Made by a program: the position numbers and the translations under genes
Shown here: in pieces, positions 18,401 through 26,353 of the stretch
How positions within the stretch are numbered: the first letter of the stretch is position 1
Layout: every line of letters begins with the position of its first letter
Notes under the pieces: model-generated
Databases searched by the model: none
What the model was told of the DNA's origin: nothing
The model's input: the letters and a program-made list of their open reading frames with translations, nothing else
Source of the DNA: Nonomuraea sp. NBC_00507
GTDB lineage: Bacteria; Actinomycetota; Actinomycetes; Streptosporangiales; Streptosporangiaceae
Assembly: GCF_036013525.1 (NCBI RefSeq)
Contig: NZ_CP107853.1
Location: 11,842,001 to 11,906,000, forward strand
Reading direction: 5' to 3'
Length of the DNA: 64,000 nt

Positions 18401-18758
18401 GACGTTCCCTGCGCTGTGGCTGTTCTCCTCGTCCAAGGTGTTCCAGGGCATCCGCGTCAACAACCTGGACATCGTGGATCCGACGTACAGCGGGATCATG
18501 TTCCAGACCGGCTACTCCGGCGGCGCGCCGCTGAACCCGATCAGGGACACGATCCTGACGAACGTGTCGATCAGCGGGGCGCAGAAGAGCGGCGACGCCT
18601 TCGACGCGAAGTCCGGGTTCGGCATTTGGGTGAACGAGATGCCCGAGCCGGGACAGGGCCCGGCCGTCGGATCGGCCACGATCAACAACCTGAGGTTCGC
18701 CGGCAACTACCAGAACATCAAGAACACGACGACGACCTTCACCCTGACCACGAACTAG
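15483..18758 (+). CDS. secreted multidomain beta-helix hydrolase, GH87-like alpha-1,3-glucanase
   Basis: Exported protein of 1091 aa. Order of parts: Sec signal (1-26, ...APAQA); two discoidin (F5/8 type C) carbohydrate-binding modules (about 30-155 and 170-300); two CARDB-type Ig-like spacers (about 310-415 and 420-530); a CBM6/35-like module starting at YDTYEAEDA (about 545-680); and a right-handed beta-helix (about 690-1091). Asp853 (ADG) and Asp876-Asp877 (TGDDS) have the spacing I associate with the catalytic Asp triad of GH87 enzymes. That module order is also known from mycodextranases. ATG 15483 starts the signal peptide and follows GAAGGG. The neighbouring importer and GH13 enzyme fit uptake of released nigero-oligosaccharides. 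The exact family is an inference from motifs. Confidence 0.78.
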   Translation: MRALLAALSLAIGLMTAPWAAPAQAAADTNLAAGKTATASSFNDVYPAANATDGNQATYWESANNAFPQWIQVDLGVSASVNKLVLKLPSGWPSRTQTLTVQGSTNGSAFSTIVASATYTFNPTGTITFAAATARYVRLQITANSGWPAGQVSEFEVWGSAPDGPPPGGANLALGKPITESSHTHTYVATNANDDNLQTYWEGAAYPNTLTVQLGSNADLTSITLKLNPDPLWARRTQAIQVLGREQSATGFSNLVSSATYTFDPATGNSVTIPVTAKVADVRLQITANSGAPGGQVAEFQIFGTSSANPDLTVSNLASSPAAPVETDAVTLSATVRNAGTASSTATSVNFYAGTTKVGSASVGVLAAGASATVSANIGARDAGTYQLSAKVDEDNQVIELNEANNTATGTLTVRPVDTADLIASPVAWTPGNPAAGTTVTFSVAIKNQGTVASSSGSHGITLTVTNDSGTVVRTLTGSAGGAIAPGATTSPVSLGTWTAANGEYTVKTVLADDANELPVKHANNTSELPLFVGRGANMPYDTYEAEDAAIGGGATRVGPSRDIGTIAGEASGRRAVTLNQTGAYVEFTTRADTNTLVTRFSMPDAAGGGGLNSSLNVYVDGTFLKAVDLTSRYAWLYGAEASPNNSPSSGPPRHIYDEANVLLGTTVRAGSKIRLQKDAANGQTYAIDFVDFEQVTPIANPDPATYAVPTGFTHQDVQNALDRARMDANLVGVYLPQGDYQTSSKFQVYGKAVKIVGAGPWFTRFHSPAGQENTDVGFRTEASANGSTFANFAYFGNYTSRIDGPGKVFDFSNVANMTIDNVWAEHQICLYWGSNTDNITIKNSRIRNVFADGLNMTNGSTGNHVTNIETRSTGDDSFALFSATDNNPGEQTGNVYENLTSLLTWRAAGVAVYGGYDNMFRNIYVADTLTYPGVTISSLDFGIPMHGFGASPPTTFENISLVRAGGHFWGQQTFPALWLFSSSKVFQGIRVNNLDIVDPTYSGIMFQTGYSGGAPLNPIRDTILTNVSISGAQKSGDAFDAKSGFGIWVNEMPEPGQGPAVGSATINNLRFAGNYQNIKNTTTTFTLTTN

Positions 18759-18878
18759 AGCTCTGACCTGGCGGGCAAACCCCCGCCAGTCACTGACGCT
18801 GGTCACCGCGGCGGCGCTCAACTGCGCCCCGCGGTCCCAGGAGGTCCTCAGCGGCGGGGCCCCGGCCCAGAAAGCCAT
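18756..18878 (-). pseudogene. remnant of a PfkB kinase gene (3' end)
   Basis: About 85 bp here align almost base for base with the 3' end of the kinase gene at 22445-22530. The minus-strand reading contains RGAQLSAAAVTSVSDW against RGALLSAAAVTSVSDW in the intact gene, then loses frame before the stop. The body of the gene is missing. Beyond it, GTAGG and AAAACGGA at 18880-18898 recall the intact kinase's upstream region, so a whole duplicate gene may have collapsed by internal deletion. Confidence 0.75.
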
Positions 18879-18938
18879 GTAGGCTAGTTAAAACGGACAT
18901 AACCGGCAAACCGCCTACTAGCCGTGAACGTACCTACC

Positions 18939-19769
18939 ATGGACCTCAACGGGATCACCTCGGTAGTCGACACACCCAGCCGTGCGTTGCAGGCGGCGTG
19001 GCAGCCGGGCGACGCGTGGCTCGGCGGCGGGACCTGGCTGTTCTCCGAGCCTCAGCCGCAGCTCAACCGGCTCATCGATCTCAAGGGCTTCGGTTGGGAG
19101 TCGCTGCGGGTCGAGGCGGACGGCCTGGAGATCGGCGCCACGTGCACCTTCGCGGAACTGTCCGGCGCAGGCATGCCCGCGGCGTGGACCGCGAGACCGC
19201 TGATCGACCAATGTCGCCAGGCCCTGCTGGGCTCCTTCAAGGTGTGGAACGAGGCCACCGTGGGCGGCAATCTCTGCATGTCGCTGCCCGCGGGCCCCAT
19301 GATCTCACTGACCGCGGCCCTCGACGCGAGCTGCACGGTCTGGACGGCCGACGGGGGCGAACGGCGGGTGGCGGCGGTCGACTTCGTCACCGGACCCGGC
19401 CGCAACGTCCTGGGCCCGGGTGAAGTGCTGCGCTCGATCACCCTGCCGGAGTCCGCGCTGCGCTGCCGTACCGCCTTCCGCTGGATCTCCCTGGCCCCGC
19501 TGGGCCGCTCCGCGGCACTGCTCATCGGCAGGAGGTCGCCTGACGACGGCTCCTTCGTGTTGACGGTGACGGCCTCGACCGTCCGGCCGGTCCAGCTGTC
19601 CTTTCCGCGGACACCCGGTTCCGCGGAGCTCCTCGGCGCCCTCGAACACGAAATCCCGCCGGACTCCTACTACGACGACGTGCACGGAAGGCCGGAATGG
19701 CGCCGGCACATGACGCTCCGTTTCGCCGAGGAGATCCGGCAGGAACTGTCGGCGGACGCCGGGAGGTGA
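18939..19769 (+). CDS. FAD-binding subunit of a molybdenum hydroxylase (XdhB/CoxM type)
   Basis: Protein of 276 aa with the FAD-binding pattern of molybdopterin dehydrogenases: WLGGGTWLFSEP near the N-terminus and a TVGGNLCMSLPAGP loop in the middle. It passes electrons between the Fe-S clusters and FAD. The ATG at 18939 (MDLNG) is preferred over an in-frame GTG at 18924; neither has a strong ribosome site. It is followed after 5 bp by the Fe-S/molybdopterin subunit. The pair stands alone, without cofactor-maturation genes. Confidence 0.85.
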   Translation: MDLNGITSVVDTPSRALQAAWQPGDAWLGGGTWLFSEPQPQLNRLIDLKGFGWESLRVEADGLEIGATCTFAELSGAGMPAAWTARPLIDQCRQALLGSFKVWNEATVGGNLCMSLPAGPMISLTAALDASCTVWTADGGERRVAAVDFVTGPGRNVLGPGEVLRSITLPESALRCRTAFRWISLAPLGRSAALLIGRRSPDDGSFVLTVTASTVRPVQLSFPRTPGSAELLGALEHEIPPDSYYDDVHGRPEWRRHMTLRFAEEIRQELSADAGR

Positions 19770-19774
19770 CCCGG

Positions 19775-22429
19775 ATGCGGATCGAGGTCAACGGTCAGGT
19801 CTTCACCGCTCAGCCTCGTCCTGGGCAGTGCCTGCGCACCCTGCTGAGGGAATTGGGCCACTTCGGCGTGAAGAAGGGCTGCGACGCGGGCGACTGCGGT
19901 GCGTGCACCGTGCACATCGACGGCCGGCCGGTACACAGTTGCCTGTTCCCCGCGTTCCGCGCGGCCGGGCACGAGTTGACGACGATCGAGGGGCTCTCCT
20001 CCGGCGCGCGACCGCATCCACTGCAGCGCGACTTCCTGGCGGCGCAGGGATTCCAGTGCGGCTTCTGCACCGCGGGAATGATCATGACGGTTGCCGCTCT
20101 CGATCCCGGCCAGCAGCAGGATCTCCCGCGGTCACTCAAAGGGAATCTGTGCCGGTGCAGCGGCTACCGCGCGATCGACGACGCCATCCATGGGATCGCT
20201 CATGCCGAGGACGCAACGGACCCGGGTGAATCCTGCGGACGGAATCTGGCGGCGCCGGCAGGTCCCGACATCGTGACGGGCGCGGCCCGCTTCACCTTGG
20301 ACGTCGCCATGGAGGGCCTGCTGCACCTCAAACTGCTGCGCTCGCCACATGCGCACGCCCGGATCGTCGCGATCGACACGAGCGCCGCCCGCGCGGTTCC
20401 CGGCGTGCGGGCAGTGTTCACGCACGAGGACGCGCCGAAGCGGCTCTACTCGAGCGGGCGGCACGAGAACCCCGACGACGATCCCTCCGACACGCTGCTG
20501 TTCGACGACGTCGTCCGCTTCACCGGGCAGCGGGTCGCAGCCGTGGTGGCCGACAGTGTGGCGGCCGCCGAGGAGGGCTGTCGCCGGCTCGTCGTCGACT
20601 ACGAGGTGCTGCCAGGTGTCTTCGACCCCGAAGAGGCGATGGCGCCCGGCTCCCCCCTCCTGCATGGCGACAAGAGCGCCGACCAGCACATCGCCCGTCC
20701 AGAGCGCAACATCGCGGCCGAAGTGCACGGTGACGTCGGCGACGTCGAAGCGGCGTTCGAGCAAGCCGACGCCATTCACGAGCACACCTACGTCAGCCAT
20801 CGGGTCCAGCACGCGCACCTCGAGACGCACGCCTCGATCGCCTGGGTCGACGAGGCCGGTCGGCTGGTGGTACGCACGAGCAGCCAGGTGCCGTTCCTCA
20901 CCAAGCGCGCACTGTGCGGCCTCTTCGATCTTCCGGAGGAGAAGGTGCGCGTGGTGTGCGGCCGGGTGGGCGGCGGGTTCGGGGCCAAACAGGAGATGCT
21001 GACCGAGGATGTCGTCGCTCTCGCGGCCCTGCGGACCGGACGGCCGGTGCAGCTGGAGTTCACACGCCAGGAGGAGTTCGAGGCCACCGTGACCCGGCAT
21101 CCGGTCACCGTGGACGTCAAGGCCGGCGCGCGGAGCGACGGCACACTCACGGCGCTGCGACTGCGGGTCGTGGCCAACACCGGCGCGTACGGCAACCACG
21201 CGTGCATCGTGTTCCACGCTTGCAACGAGTCGATCGGTGTCTACCGTTGCGCGAACAAGAAGGTGGACGGATACGCCGTCTACACCAACACCGTCCCCGC
21301 CGGCGCCTTCCGCGGCTACGGGCTGAGCCAGGGGGTCTTCGCCGTCGAGTCGGCGATCGACGAACTCGCCCGTGCGATCGGCATGGACCCGGTCGCCTTC
21401 CGGGAACGCAACATCATCCGGCCCGGCGACGACATGGTGAGCTTCCACACCCCGTCGGCGGACGAGGCCAGGATCGGCAGCTACGGCCTGGACCAGTGCC
21501 TGACCCTGGTCGACGAGGCACTGAACCGCGGCAATGAGGCACAGCCGCCCGCGGAGGAGGGGTGGTCCGTGGGCAAGGGCGTCGCTCTGTCGATGATCGA
21601 CACGATTCCACCGCGCGGACACCGGGCCGAGGCACGGATCCGGCTGTTGACCGACGGCGGATACCGGCTCGCGGTCGGCATGGCCGAGTTCGGGAACGGC
21701 ACGACGACCGTGCACCAGCAGCTCGCCGCCGCCGTGCTCGGCACGACTGTCGACCGGATCCGGATCGAGCAGGCGGACACGGATCACGTCGGCCACGACA
21801 CCGGCGCCTTCGGCTCGACCGGGACAACGGTCACGGGCCTGGCCGTCACACGCGCGGCAGAGGCGCTGCGTGACCGCATCGCCGCCGTCGGCGGGCAGCG
21901 GGCGGCGCAGGCCGCCGGCAAGGAGCTGCACGCGGTCGGCACTTCCGACGGCGCACCCTGTTCGGTGGCGTTCAATGTCCACGGCTTCCGGGTCGCGGTG
22001 TGTGCCGGGACCGGTGAGATCAGGATTCTGCAGAGCGTCCATGGGGCGGACGCCGGGCGCGTCATCAATCCGATGCAATGCCGTGGGCAGATCGAGGGCG
22101 GTGTCGCACAGGCCCTGGGCGCCGCACTGTACGAGTCGTTCGTCGTCGACGGGGCCGGCCACGTCACCACGGCGACCTTCCGCAACTACCACATCCCGTC
22201 CTTCGGCGACGTGCCGCGAACCGAGGTGTACTTCGCCGAGACCTTCGATGTCCTCGGCCCTCTGGGCGCCAAGTCGATGAGCGAGAGTCCGTTCAACCCG
22301 GTGGCTCCCGCGCTCGCCAACGCGGTCCGGGACGCCACCGGTATCCGCTTCGGAACGCTTCCCCTGGCCCGCGATCGCGTCCACGCGGCGACGGCCGCCG
22401 GCCTCGGAACCCGTGCGAACCCTCGGTGA
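19775..22429 (+). CDS. molybdenum hydroxylase, fused [2Fe-2S] and molybdopterin subunit
   Basis: Large subunit of a xanthine-dehydrogenase-family enzyme, 884 aa. Residues 1-80 hold a plant-type [2Fe-2S] site (Cys36, Cys41, Cys44, Cys56). Residues 80-150 hold the second, helical [2Fe-2S] site (CGFC and CRC). The rest is the molybdopterin-binding module with RVGGGFGAKQE, AFRGYG and a C-terminal GPLGAKSMSE segment containing the expected catalytic Glu. Many bacteria encode small and large subunits separately, so this fusion is notable. GGGAGG at 19761-19766 sets the ATG at 19775. The substrate (purine, aldehyde or other heterocycle) cannot be told. Confidence 0.87.
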   Translation: MRIEVNGQVFTAQPRPGQCLRTLLRELGHFGVKKGCDAGDCGACTVHIDGRPVHSCLFPAFRAAGHELTTIEGLSSGARPHPLQRDFLAAQGFQCGFCTAGMIMTVAALDPGQQQDLPRSLKGNLCRCSGYRAIDDAIHGIAHAEDATDPGESCGRNLAAPAGPDIVTGAARFTLDVAMEGLLHLKLLRSPHAHARIVAIDTSAARAVPGVRAVFTHEDAPKRLYSSGRHENPDDDPSDTLLFDDVVRFTGQRVAAVVADSVAAAEEGCRRLVVDYEVLPGVFDPEEAMAPGSPLLHGDKSADQHIARPERNIAAEVHGDVGDVEAAFEQADAIHEHTYVSHRVQHAHLETHASIAWVDEAGRLVVRTSSQVPFLTKRALCGLFDLPEEKVRVVCGRVGGGFGAKQEMLTEDVVALAALRTGRPVQLEFTRQEEFEATVTRHPVTVDVKAGARSDGTLTALRLRVVANTGAYGNHACIVFHACNESIGVYRCANKKVDGYAVYTNTVPAGAFRGYGLSQGVFAVESAIDELARAIGMDPVAFRERNIIRPGDDMVSFHTPSADEARIGSYGLDQCLTLVDEALNRGNEAQPPAEEGWSVGKGVALSMIDTIPPRGHRAEARIRLLTDGGYRLAVGMAEFGNGTTTVHQQLAAAVLGTTVDRIRIEQADTDHVGHDTGAFGSTGTTVTGLAVTRAAEALRDRIAAVGGQRAAQAAGKELHAVGTSDGAPCSVAFNVHGFRVAVCAGTGEIRILQSVHGADAGRVINPMQCRGQIEGGVAQALGAALYESFVVDGAGHVTTATFRNYHIPSFGDVPRTEVYFAETFDVLGPLGAKSMSESPFNPVAPALANAVRDATGIRFGTLPLARDRVHAATAAGLGTRANPR

Positions 22430-22443
22430 ACCTGAGGGCCGGC

Positions 22444-23316
22444 TTAGAGCTCGGCCCTGGTGGGCAGCCCCTGCCAGTCACTCACGCTGGTCACCGCGGC
22501 GGCGCTCAGCAGCGCACCGCGGTGCAGGCGCTCCTGCGGGATGAGGCCGTCCAGGGCGGCGCTGATGTAGCCCGCCGCGAAGGCCTCCCCCGCGCCCGCC
22601 GTGTCCACGATCGGCACCTGCCAGCCCTGTACGTCGTACCGCATACGATCCGCCCGCACGCTGGCCCCCTTCGCGCCGCGGTCCACGACGACCTCCCGCT
22701 CGGGCGTGAGGGCGGGCTTGACCAGGTCGAGCTCGTCCTGGCGGAGGAAGAGCAGGTGCGAGGCGCAGGCCAGCTCGCCGAGCACCTCCTCGGCCTCGCG
22801 TACCGACGGCCACAGGTCGGGGACGTACTCGACGGAGAAGGAGATCATCACCTCGGCGTTCCTTGCGGCGCTGATGGCGGTGCGCACGGCGTCGAGCGCG
22901 TCGATGCCGAGGCCGGCCGTAAGGCCGGTGACGTGCAACATCTTCGACGCGGCTATCCGGTCGACGGGCACGTTGCCGGGCGCGAGCCGCGATCCGGCCG
23001 AGCCGGTGCGGTAGTGGGTGACCTTGAGGTCGCGGGCCACGCGACTCTCCCTGAGCAGCAGCCCCGTGCGCAGCCCTTCGGACACCCGCATGTCCGCCAC
23101 GTCCACGCCTTCGCCCTTGAGTACGGTGAGCGCTCTGGCACCGAGCTCGTCATCGCCGACCTTGCCCAGGTACGCGCACCGGTGACCGAGCCGGGCCAGC
23201 GCCACGGCCAGCGTGAACTCCGGCCCGCACACATCCAGCCTGGCCTCGCTCTCGTGGCGGACCCGGCCGCTGGAGACGACGCCGAGTGGCTCGCCAAGCG
23301 TGTAGACGTCGGTCAT
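22444..23316 (-). CDS. PfkB-family carbohydrate kinase (KDG-kinase-like)
   Basis: Ribokinase-family sugar kinase of 290 aa. GKVGDDELG is the first PfkB signature region, and DTAGAGEAFAAG is the anion-hole/catalytic region near the C-terminus. The usual catalytic Asp of GAGD is Glu244 here; I believe some actinobacterial 2-keto-3-deoxygluconate-kinase-like proteins share this. It could phosphorylate the sugar acid or hexose delivered by locus 2. It is convergent with the molybdenum hydroxylase genes. A remnant of a second copy lies at 18756-18878. Confidence 0.8.
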   Translation of the reverse strand: MTDVYTLGEPLGVVSSGRVRHESEARLDVCGPEFTLAVALARLGHRCAYLGKVGDDELGARALTVLKGEGVDVADMRVSEGLRTGLLLRESRVARDLKVTHYRTGSAGSRLAPGNVPVDRIAASKMLHVTGLTAGLGIDALDAVRTAISAARNAEVMISFSVEYVPDLWPSVREAEEVLGELACASHLLFLRQDELDLVKPALTPEREVVVDRGAKGASVRADRMRYDVQGWQVPIVDTAGAGEAFAAGYISAALDGLIPQERLHRGALLSAAAVTSVSDWQGLPTRAEL

Positions 23317-23349
23317 GGGCCAGACTGTAGTAGGTCAAGTCAACCCAAA

Positions 23350-23368
23350 ACGGATTTTTCCGTATAAG
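23350..23368 (+). promoter_or_regulatory. inverted repeat and possible -10 box
   Basis: ACGGA-TTTT-TCCGT is a perfect 5-bp inverted repeat in the divergent region between the kinase and the secreted-protein gene, directly followed by TATAAG (23363-23368), a good -10 hexamer. It could be an operator over a promoter. The rest of 23369-23507 shows only a ribosome site near 23490. Confidence 0.35.
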
Positions 23369-23507
23369 ACCTGGTTAAGCCCGTGATCAAATTTTTTCTG
23401 TAACTTTAGCCAACCTTTTCCCCATTCCGTGCCTCAAAGTAGTAAGGGAAGTCGGCCACCCCGGGGCCGGCTTCAACCGCGATACGGGGAGAGGAATCAG
23501 CACCCTC

Positions 23508-24245
23508 ATGAGAAGAATCGCACTAGGTATCGTCTCCGCCCTGGTGGGCGGGGCCATGCTGGTGTCGGGGGCGGGGGCCGCCTCCGCCACCAAGACAGAC
23601 ACGCAGCTCAAGATCCGCGACATCACGCCGAACCCGGTCGTGGTGAAGGCCGGCGCGGAGACCACTGCTTACTTCGACATCGGGGCCAGCTCCGACGTCC
23701 AGAAGGTCGAGCTGAGCGTCGCTCCCGCCGACAACGGGTTCCGCACCATGCGGACCAAGGACGTCAAGGACCTCGAGGGCTGGCGCTTCGCGATCGGCTT
23801 CAACGAGAACGACCCTGACGGCAAGTGGAAGGCCACGGCTGTGGCCTTCGACAGCGCCGGTAAGGAGCTCGCCAAGGACGAGGCGTTCTTCGCGGTCGAG
23901 ATCCACAAGGGCAAGGCCGACACGGCCATCTGGAACTTCCGTGCCGACCCGTACAAGGTCCGCAAGGGCAAGTCGATCTACTTCTCCGGTCGTCTCGTGG
24001 TTAACGACGACGGCTGGGAGGGCGTCCGCGGCGAGAAGGTGAACATCTACCACCGCGCCAACGGCTCCAGCGCCTGGAAGTGGGTCGCCTCCGACTGGAC
24101 CGGTCGAGGCGGCAAGTTCTACGCCAAGGCCAAGGCGTACCGCAGCGGCACGTTCCGTGCCGTGTACGCGGGCGACGACGAGCTCGAGCCCGCCACGAGC
24201 CGCACGGACTACGTGAAGGTCTACGGCCCCTGGTGGCGTCGCTAA
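23508..24245 (+). CDS. secreted Ig-like protein of unknown function
   Basis: Exported protein of 245 aa with a Sec signal peptide (1-27, ...GAASA). The mature part looks all-beta: an N-terminal domain (residues 30-140, ITPNPVVVKAGAETTAYFDI...) and a C-terminal domain (150-240, FRADPYKVRKGKSIYFSGRL...) resembling surface-associated Ig-like folds. No catalytic motif or anchor is seen. The leader has GGGGAGAGGAA before the ATG. It is a single gene with a terminator after it. I do not recognise a named family. Confidence 0.75.
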   Translation: MRRIALGIVSALVGGAMLVSGAGAASATKTDTQLKIRDITPNPVVVKAGAETTAYFDIGASSDVQKVELSVAPADNGFRTMRTKDVKDLEGWRFAIGFNENDPDGKWKATAVAFDSAGKELAKDEAFFAVEIHKGKADTAIWNFRADPYKVRKGKSIYFSGRLVVNDDGWEGVRGEKVNIYHRANGSSAWKWVASDWTGRGGKFYAKAKAYRSGTFRAVYAGDDELEPATSRTDYVKVYGPWWRR

Positions 24246-24259
24246 TTTCAGCACGCTGA

Positions 24260-24287
24260 GGCCCGGTCCCCTCTCGGGGGCCGGGCC
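24260..24287 (+). terminator. rho-independent-like terminator
   Basis: A 12-bp GC-rich stem (GGCCCGGTCCCC with GGGGGCCGGGCC, one G-U pair) around a 4-nt loop lies 15 bp after the secreted-protein stop. It is followed by TTCGGCTTTG rather than a strong U-tract, common in actinomycetes. Confidence 0.75.
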
Positions 24288-24389
24288 TTCGGCTTTGCCG
24301 GGATCCTTTACCTTCTGCCAGGTTTATCGATCATCCGATCGCCGCATGGACAGTCCCATTGCCCTGATCGACCTGGAAGGAGCCCCCGT

Positions 24390-25064
24390 ATGCCGCATTC
24401 CCTCCTCGCCCTCGTCCTGACGAGCACGCTGGGAGCGGCCCCTTCGCCCGAGCTGACCGTGCGGTACGAGCCCGCCGGCTCGCCCCGCGCCGAGCACGCC
24501 AGACAGGTGCTGAAGGACAGTGGGGCGCTGAAGATCGGTATCAAGCTGCCCAAGCCGGTCGAGGTGGTCGCCCGCGACTGTGACGAGCCGTCGGCCACGT
24601 GGGACGGCGAGGACCGCCGGATCACGATCTGCTACTCCCTGGTCGGCAAGATCCGCCGCACGCTGACCGGGATCGCCCAGACCGAGGAGGCCGACGCCCG
24701 CACCACGAACCGCCGCGTCGACGGCGCGCTGACCGCGCTCTTCCACCATGAGCTCGGGCACGCTCAGGGCGCCATGAAGGGCCTGCCCGGCGGCGCGGGC
24801 CGGGCCGACCAGTTCGCCGCGCTGACGCTCGCCTCCGAGCCGCCCAAGCGCGTGGCGGCCGCCGCCGAGGCCCGCCACCTGCTCGCCGCGCACACCGGCC
24901 TGGACGACCTTTCGGGGCCGGAGGAGGCCGCCACGTTCGCCTGCCTGCTGTACGGCGCCGACCCCGCCAAGCACGCCCGCATCGCCCAGGGCGGCTGGGT
25001 TCCCGCCGAACGGGCCCCCACCTGCGCCGATGAGTACAACCGGGTCAAGTCGGCCATCGGATAA
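24390..25064 (+). CDS. putative metallopeptidase (DUF4344-like)
   Basis: Protein of 224 aa beginning with a probable signal peptide (1-17). A zinc-protease motif HHELGHA (HExxH) lies near residue 128. Two Cys around residues 65-78 and two near the C-terminus could form disulfides outside the cell. AAGGAG precedes the ATG at good distance. I associate this pattern with DUF4344-type putative metallopeptidases; the substrate is unknown. Confidence 0.7.
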   Translation: MPHSLLALVLTSTLGAAPSPELTVRYEPAGSPRAEHARQVLKDSGALKIGIKLPKPVEVVARDCDEPSATWDGEDRRITICYSLVGKIRRTLTGIAQTEEADARTTNRRVDGALTALFHHELGHAQGAMKGLPGGAGRADQFAALTLASEPPKRVAAAAEARHLLAAHTGLDDLSGPEEAATFACLLYGADPAKHARIAQGGWVPAERAPTCADEYNRVKSAIG

Positions 25065-25093
25065 GCCGGCACATCGGGGGTAGCGTGCGAAGT

Positions 25094-25798
25094 ATGGCTG
25101 AGGACCTGCTCAGAGACTTCGACCCGTTCGACATCTTCGACACCGAGGCCACCAGACTGGATCGGTTCTTCGACGGGCTCGACGAGAGCGGCTGGCTGCG
25201 GCCCTCCCGCTGTGCGGGCTGGTCGGTGCGCGACGTGCTGGCGCACCTGGCGGGCGAGGAGGAGTACAACCACGCGTGCCTGGACGGGACCGTGGACGGG
25301 CTGATGGACCGGCTGGCCGACGAGGGCGTGAACGGCTTCAACGACTTCAACGCGTGGTCCGTGCGGGAGCGCCGCGACCTGCCCGTCGACGAGGTGCTGG
25401 AGGAGTGGCGGATCAAGAACGGCGAGACCCGGCGGCGCATGCGGGAGCTCGGCCGCCACGCCCTCCTGGACACGATGGCGGGACCGTACCCCAACGGGTT
25501 GCAGGCCTTCCACTACGACTCCGAGTACGCCACCCACGCCGACGACGTCGGCGCGCCCGTGTCCGAGGACGAGGCCGACGACAGGACGTTCTGGCGGGTG
25601 GCGGTGGGGCGGTTCGTGCTGGCGGAGCAGGACGCCAAGGTGCAGGTCGAGCAGACGGCCGAGTACATGTGGGTGGCACTGGACGGCATCACCGCGACGC
25701 TGTCGTGCCCCGAGTTCGTGGAGGCCACGGTCGGGCGGCTGCCGGACTCGCACGGGCTCGACCCGCGCATCGCCGCGGCCCTGAGGTGCCTGGCGTGA
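25094..25798 (+). CDS. DinB/maleylpyruvate-isomerase-like protein
   Basis: Protein of 234 aa with the N-terminal pattern of the mycothiol-dependent maleylpyruvate isomerase/DinB superfamily: SRCAGWSVRDVLAHLAGEE near residues 38-57, including the metal-ligand His. Such proteins are often mycothiol-dependent transferases. ATG 25094 is preferred over GTG 25085 by its distance from the GGGGG ribosome-site candidate. The substrate is unknown. Confidence 0.65.
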   Translation: MAEDLLRDFDPFDIFDTEATRLDRFFDGLDESGWLRPSRCAGWSVRDVLAHLAGEEEYNHACLDGTVDGLMDRLADEGVNGFNDFNAWSVRERRDLPVDEVLEEWRIKNGETRRRMRELGRHALLDTMAGPYPNGLQAFHYDSEYATHADDVGAPVSEDEADDRTFWRVAVGRFVLAEQDAKVQVEQTAEYMWVALDGITATLSCPEFVEATVGRLPDSHGLDPRIAAALRCLA

Positions 25799-25811
25799 GA
25801 GGAGTTCGGTC

Positions 25812-26066
25812 ATGTGGCTGCGTAACCGCGAGGGCACGGAGCCAGTGAGCGCGCGCAGCCCGGTGCGTGCCCGGCGGATCCTGTCCTGGGTGGCACTGGT
25901 GTTCGGTGTCGTGGCGGCGGTGTTCTTCGTGACCCGCGCCATGAGCACGGGAGAGCAGGTCTGGCGCTGGGAGGCCGCGATCGCGGCCGCGGTGGCCGTC
26001 ATCGCCGCCGTAGACCTGGCGGTGCTGCGGCACCGCCGTTCAGGTGGTCAGCACCGCGATAATTAG
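25812..26066 (+). CDS. small two-helix membrane protein (DUF6343-like)
   Basis: 84 aa with two predicted membrane helices (about 24-42 and 54-72) and basic termini. The N-terminal GTEPVSARSPVRAR segment resembles the DUF6343 family (recollection, not searched). GAGGAG precedes the ATG. Its last 27 bp overlap the convergent DUF3040 gene. Confidence 0.6.
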   Translation: MWLRNREGTEPVSARSPVRARRILSWVALVFGVVAAVFFVTRAMSTGEQVWRWEAAIAAAVAVIAAVDLAVLRHRRSGGQHRDN

Positions 26067-26279
26067 CAGCAGGATCACCAGAGCGCCGACTGCGAAGATC
26101 ATCCAGACGTGGGCCAGCGCCCACATGCGCAACCGGTCACCGTACGCCTGCGGGAAGAGGTCCCCGCCCGCTTCGATCCTGTTGATGGCCTCGACACGCT
26201 TGGCCAGCTCGGGATCTTCTCGCTCGAGCGCGTACTCGATCTGAGCGAGAATACGGCGTTCCCTTCCAGAGAGACCCAT
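26040..26279 (-). CDS. DUF3040 membrane protein
   Basis: 79 aa beginning MGLSGRERRILAQIEYALE, the conserved opening of DUF3040, followed by a C-terminal hydrophobic stretch (about 54-77). ATG 26279 is chosen because the family signature starts there, although the frame is open to 26669. Function unknown; widespread in actinobacteria. Confidence 0.8.
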   Translation of the reverse strand: MGLSGRERRILAQIEYALEREDPELAKRVEAINRIEAGGDLFPQAYGDRLRMWALAHVWMIFAVGALVILLLIIAVLTT

Positions 26280-26353
26280 GACACCACCACTGCTGCTCTC
26301 ACGCCGGTGCAAGCCATGTACCCACGAGTAGGGCCAGCATGCCCACCGGCTCT

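Noticed and set aside
18939..22429. Transposon carrying the molybdenum hydroxylase genes
   Set aside because: No transposase or terminal inverted repeats; only the kinase-derived repeat flanks the pair.
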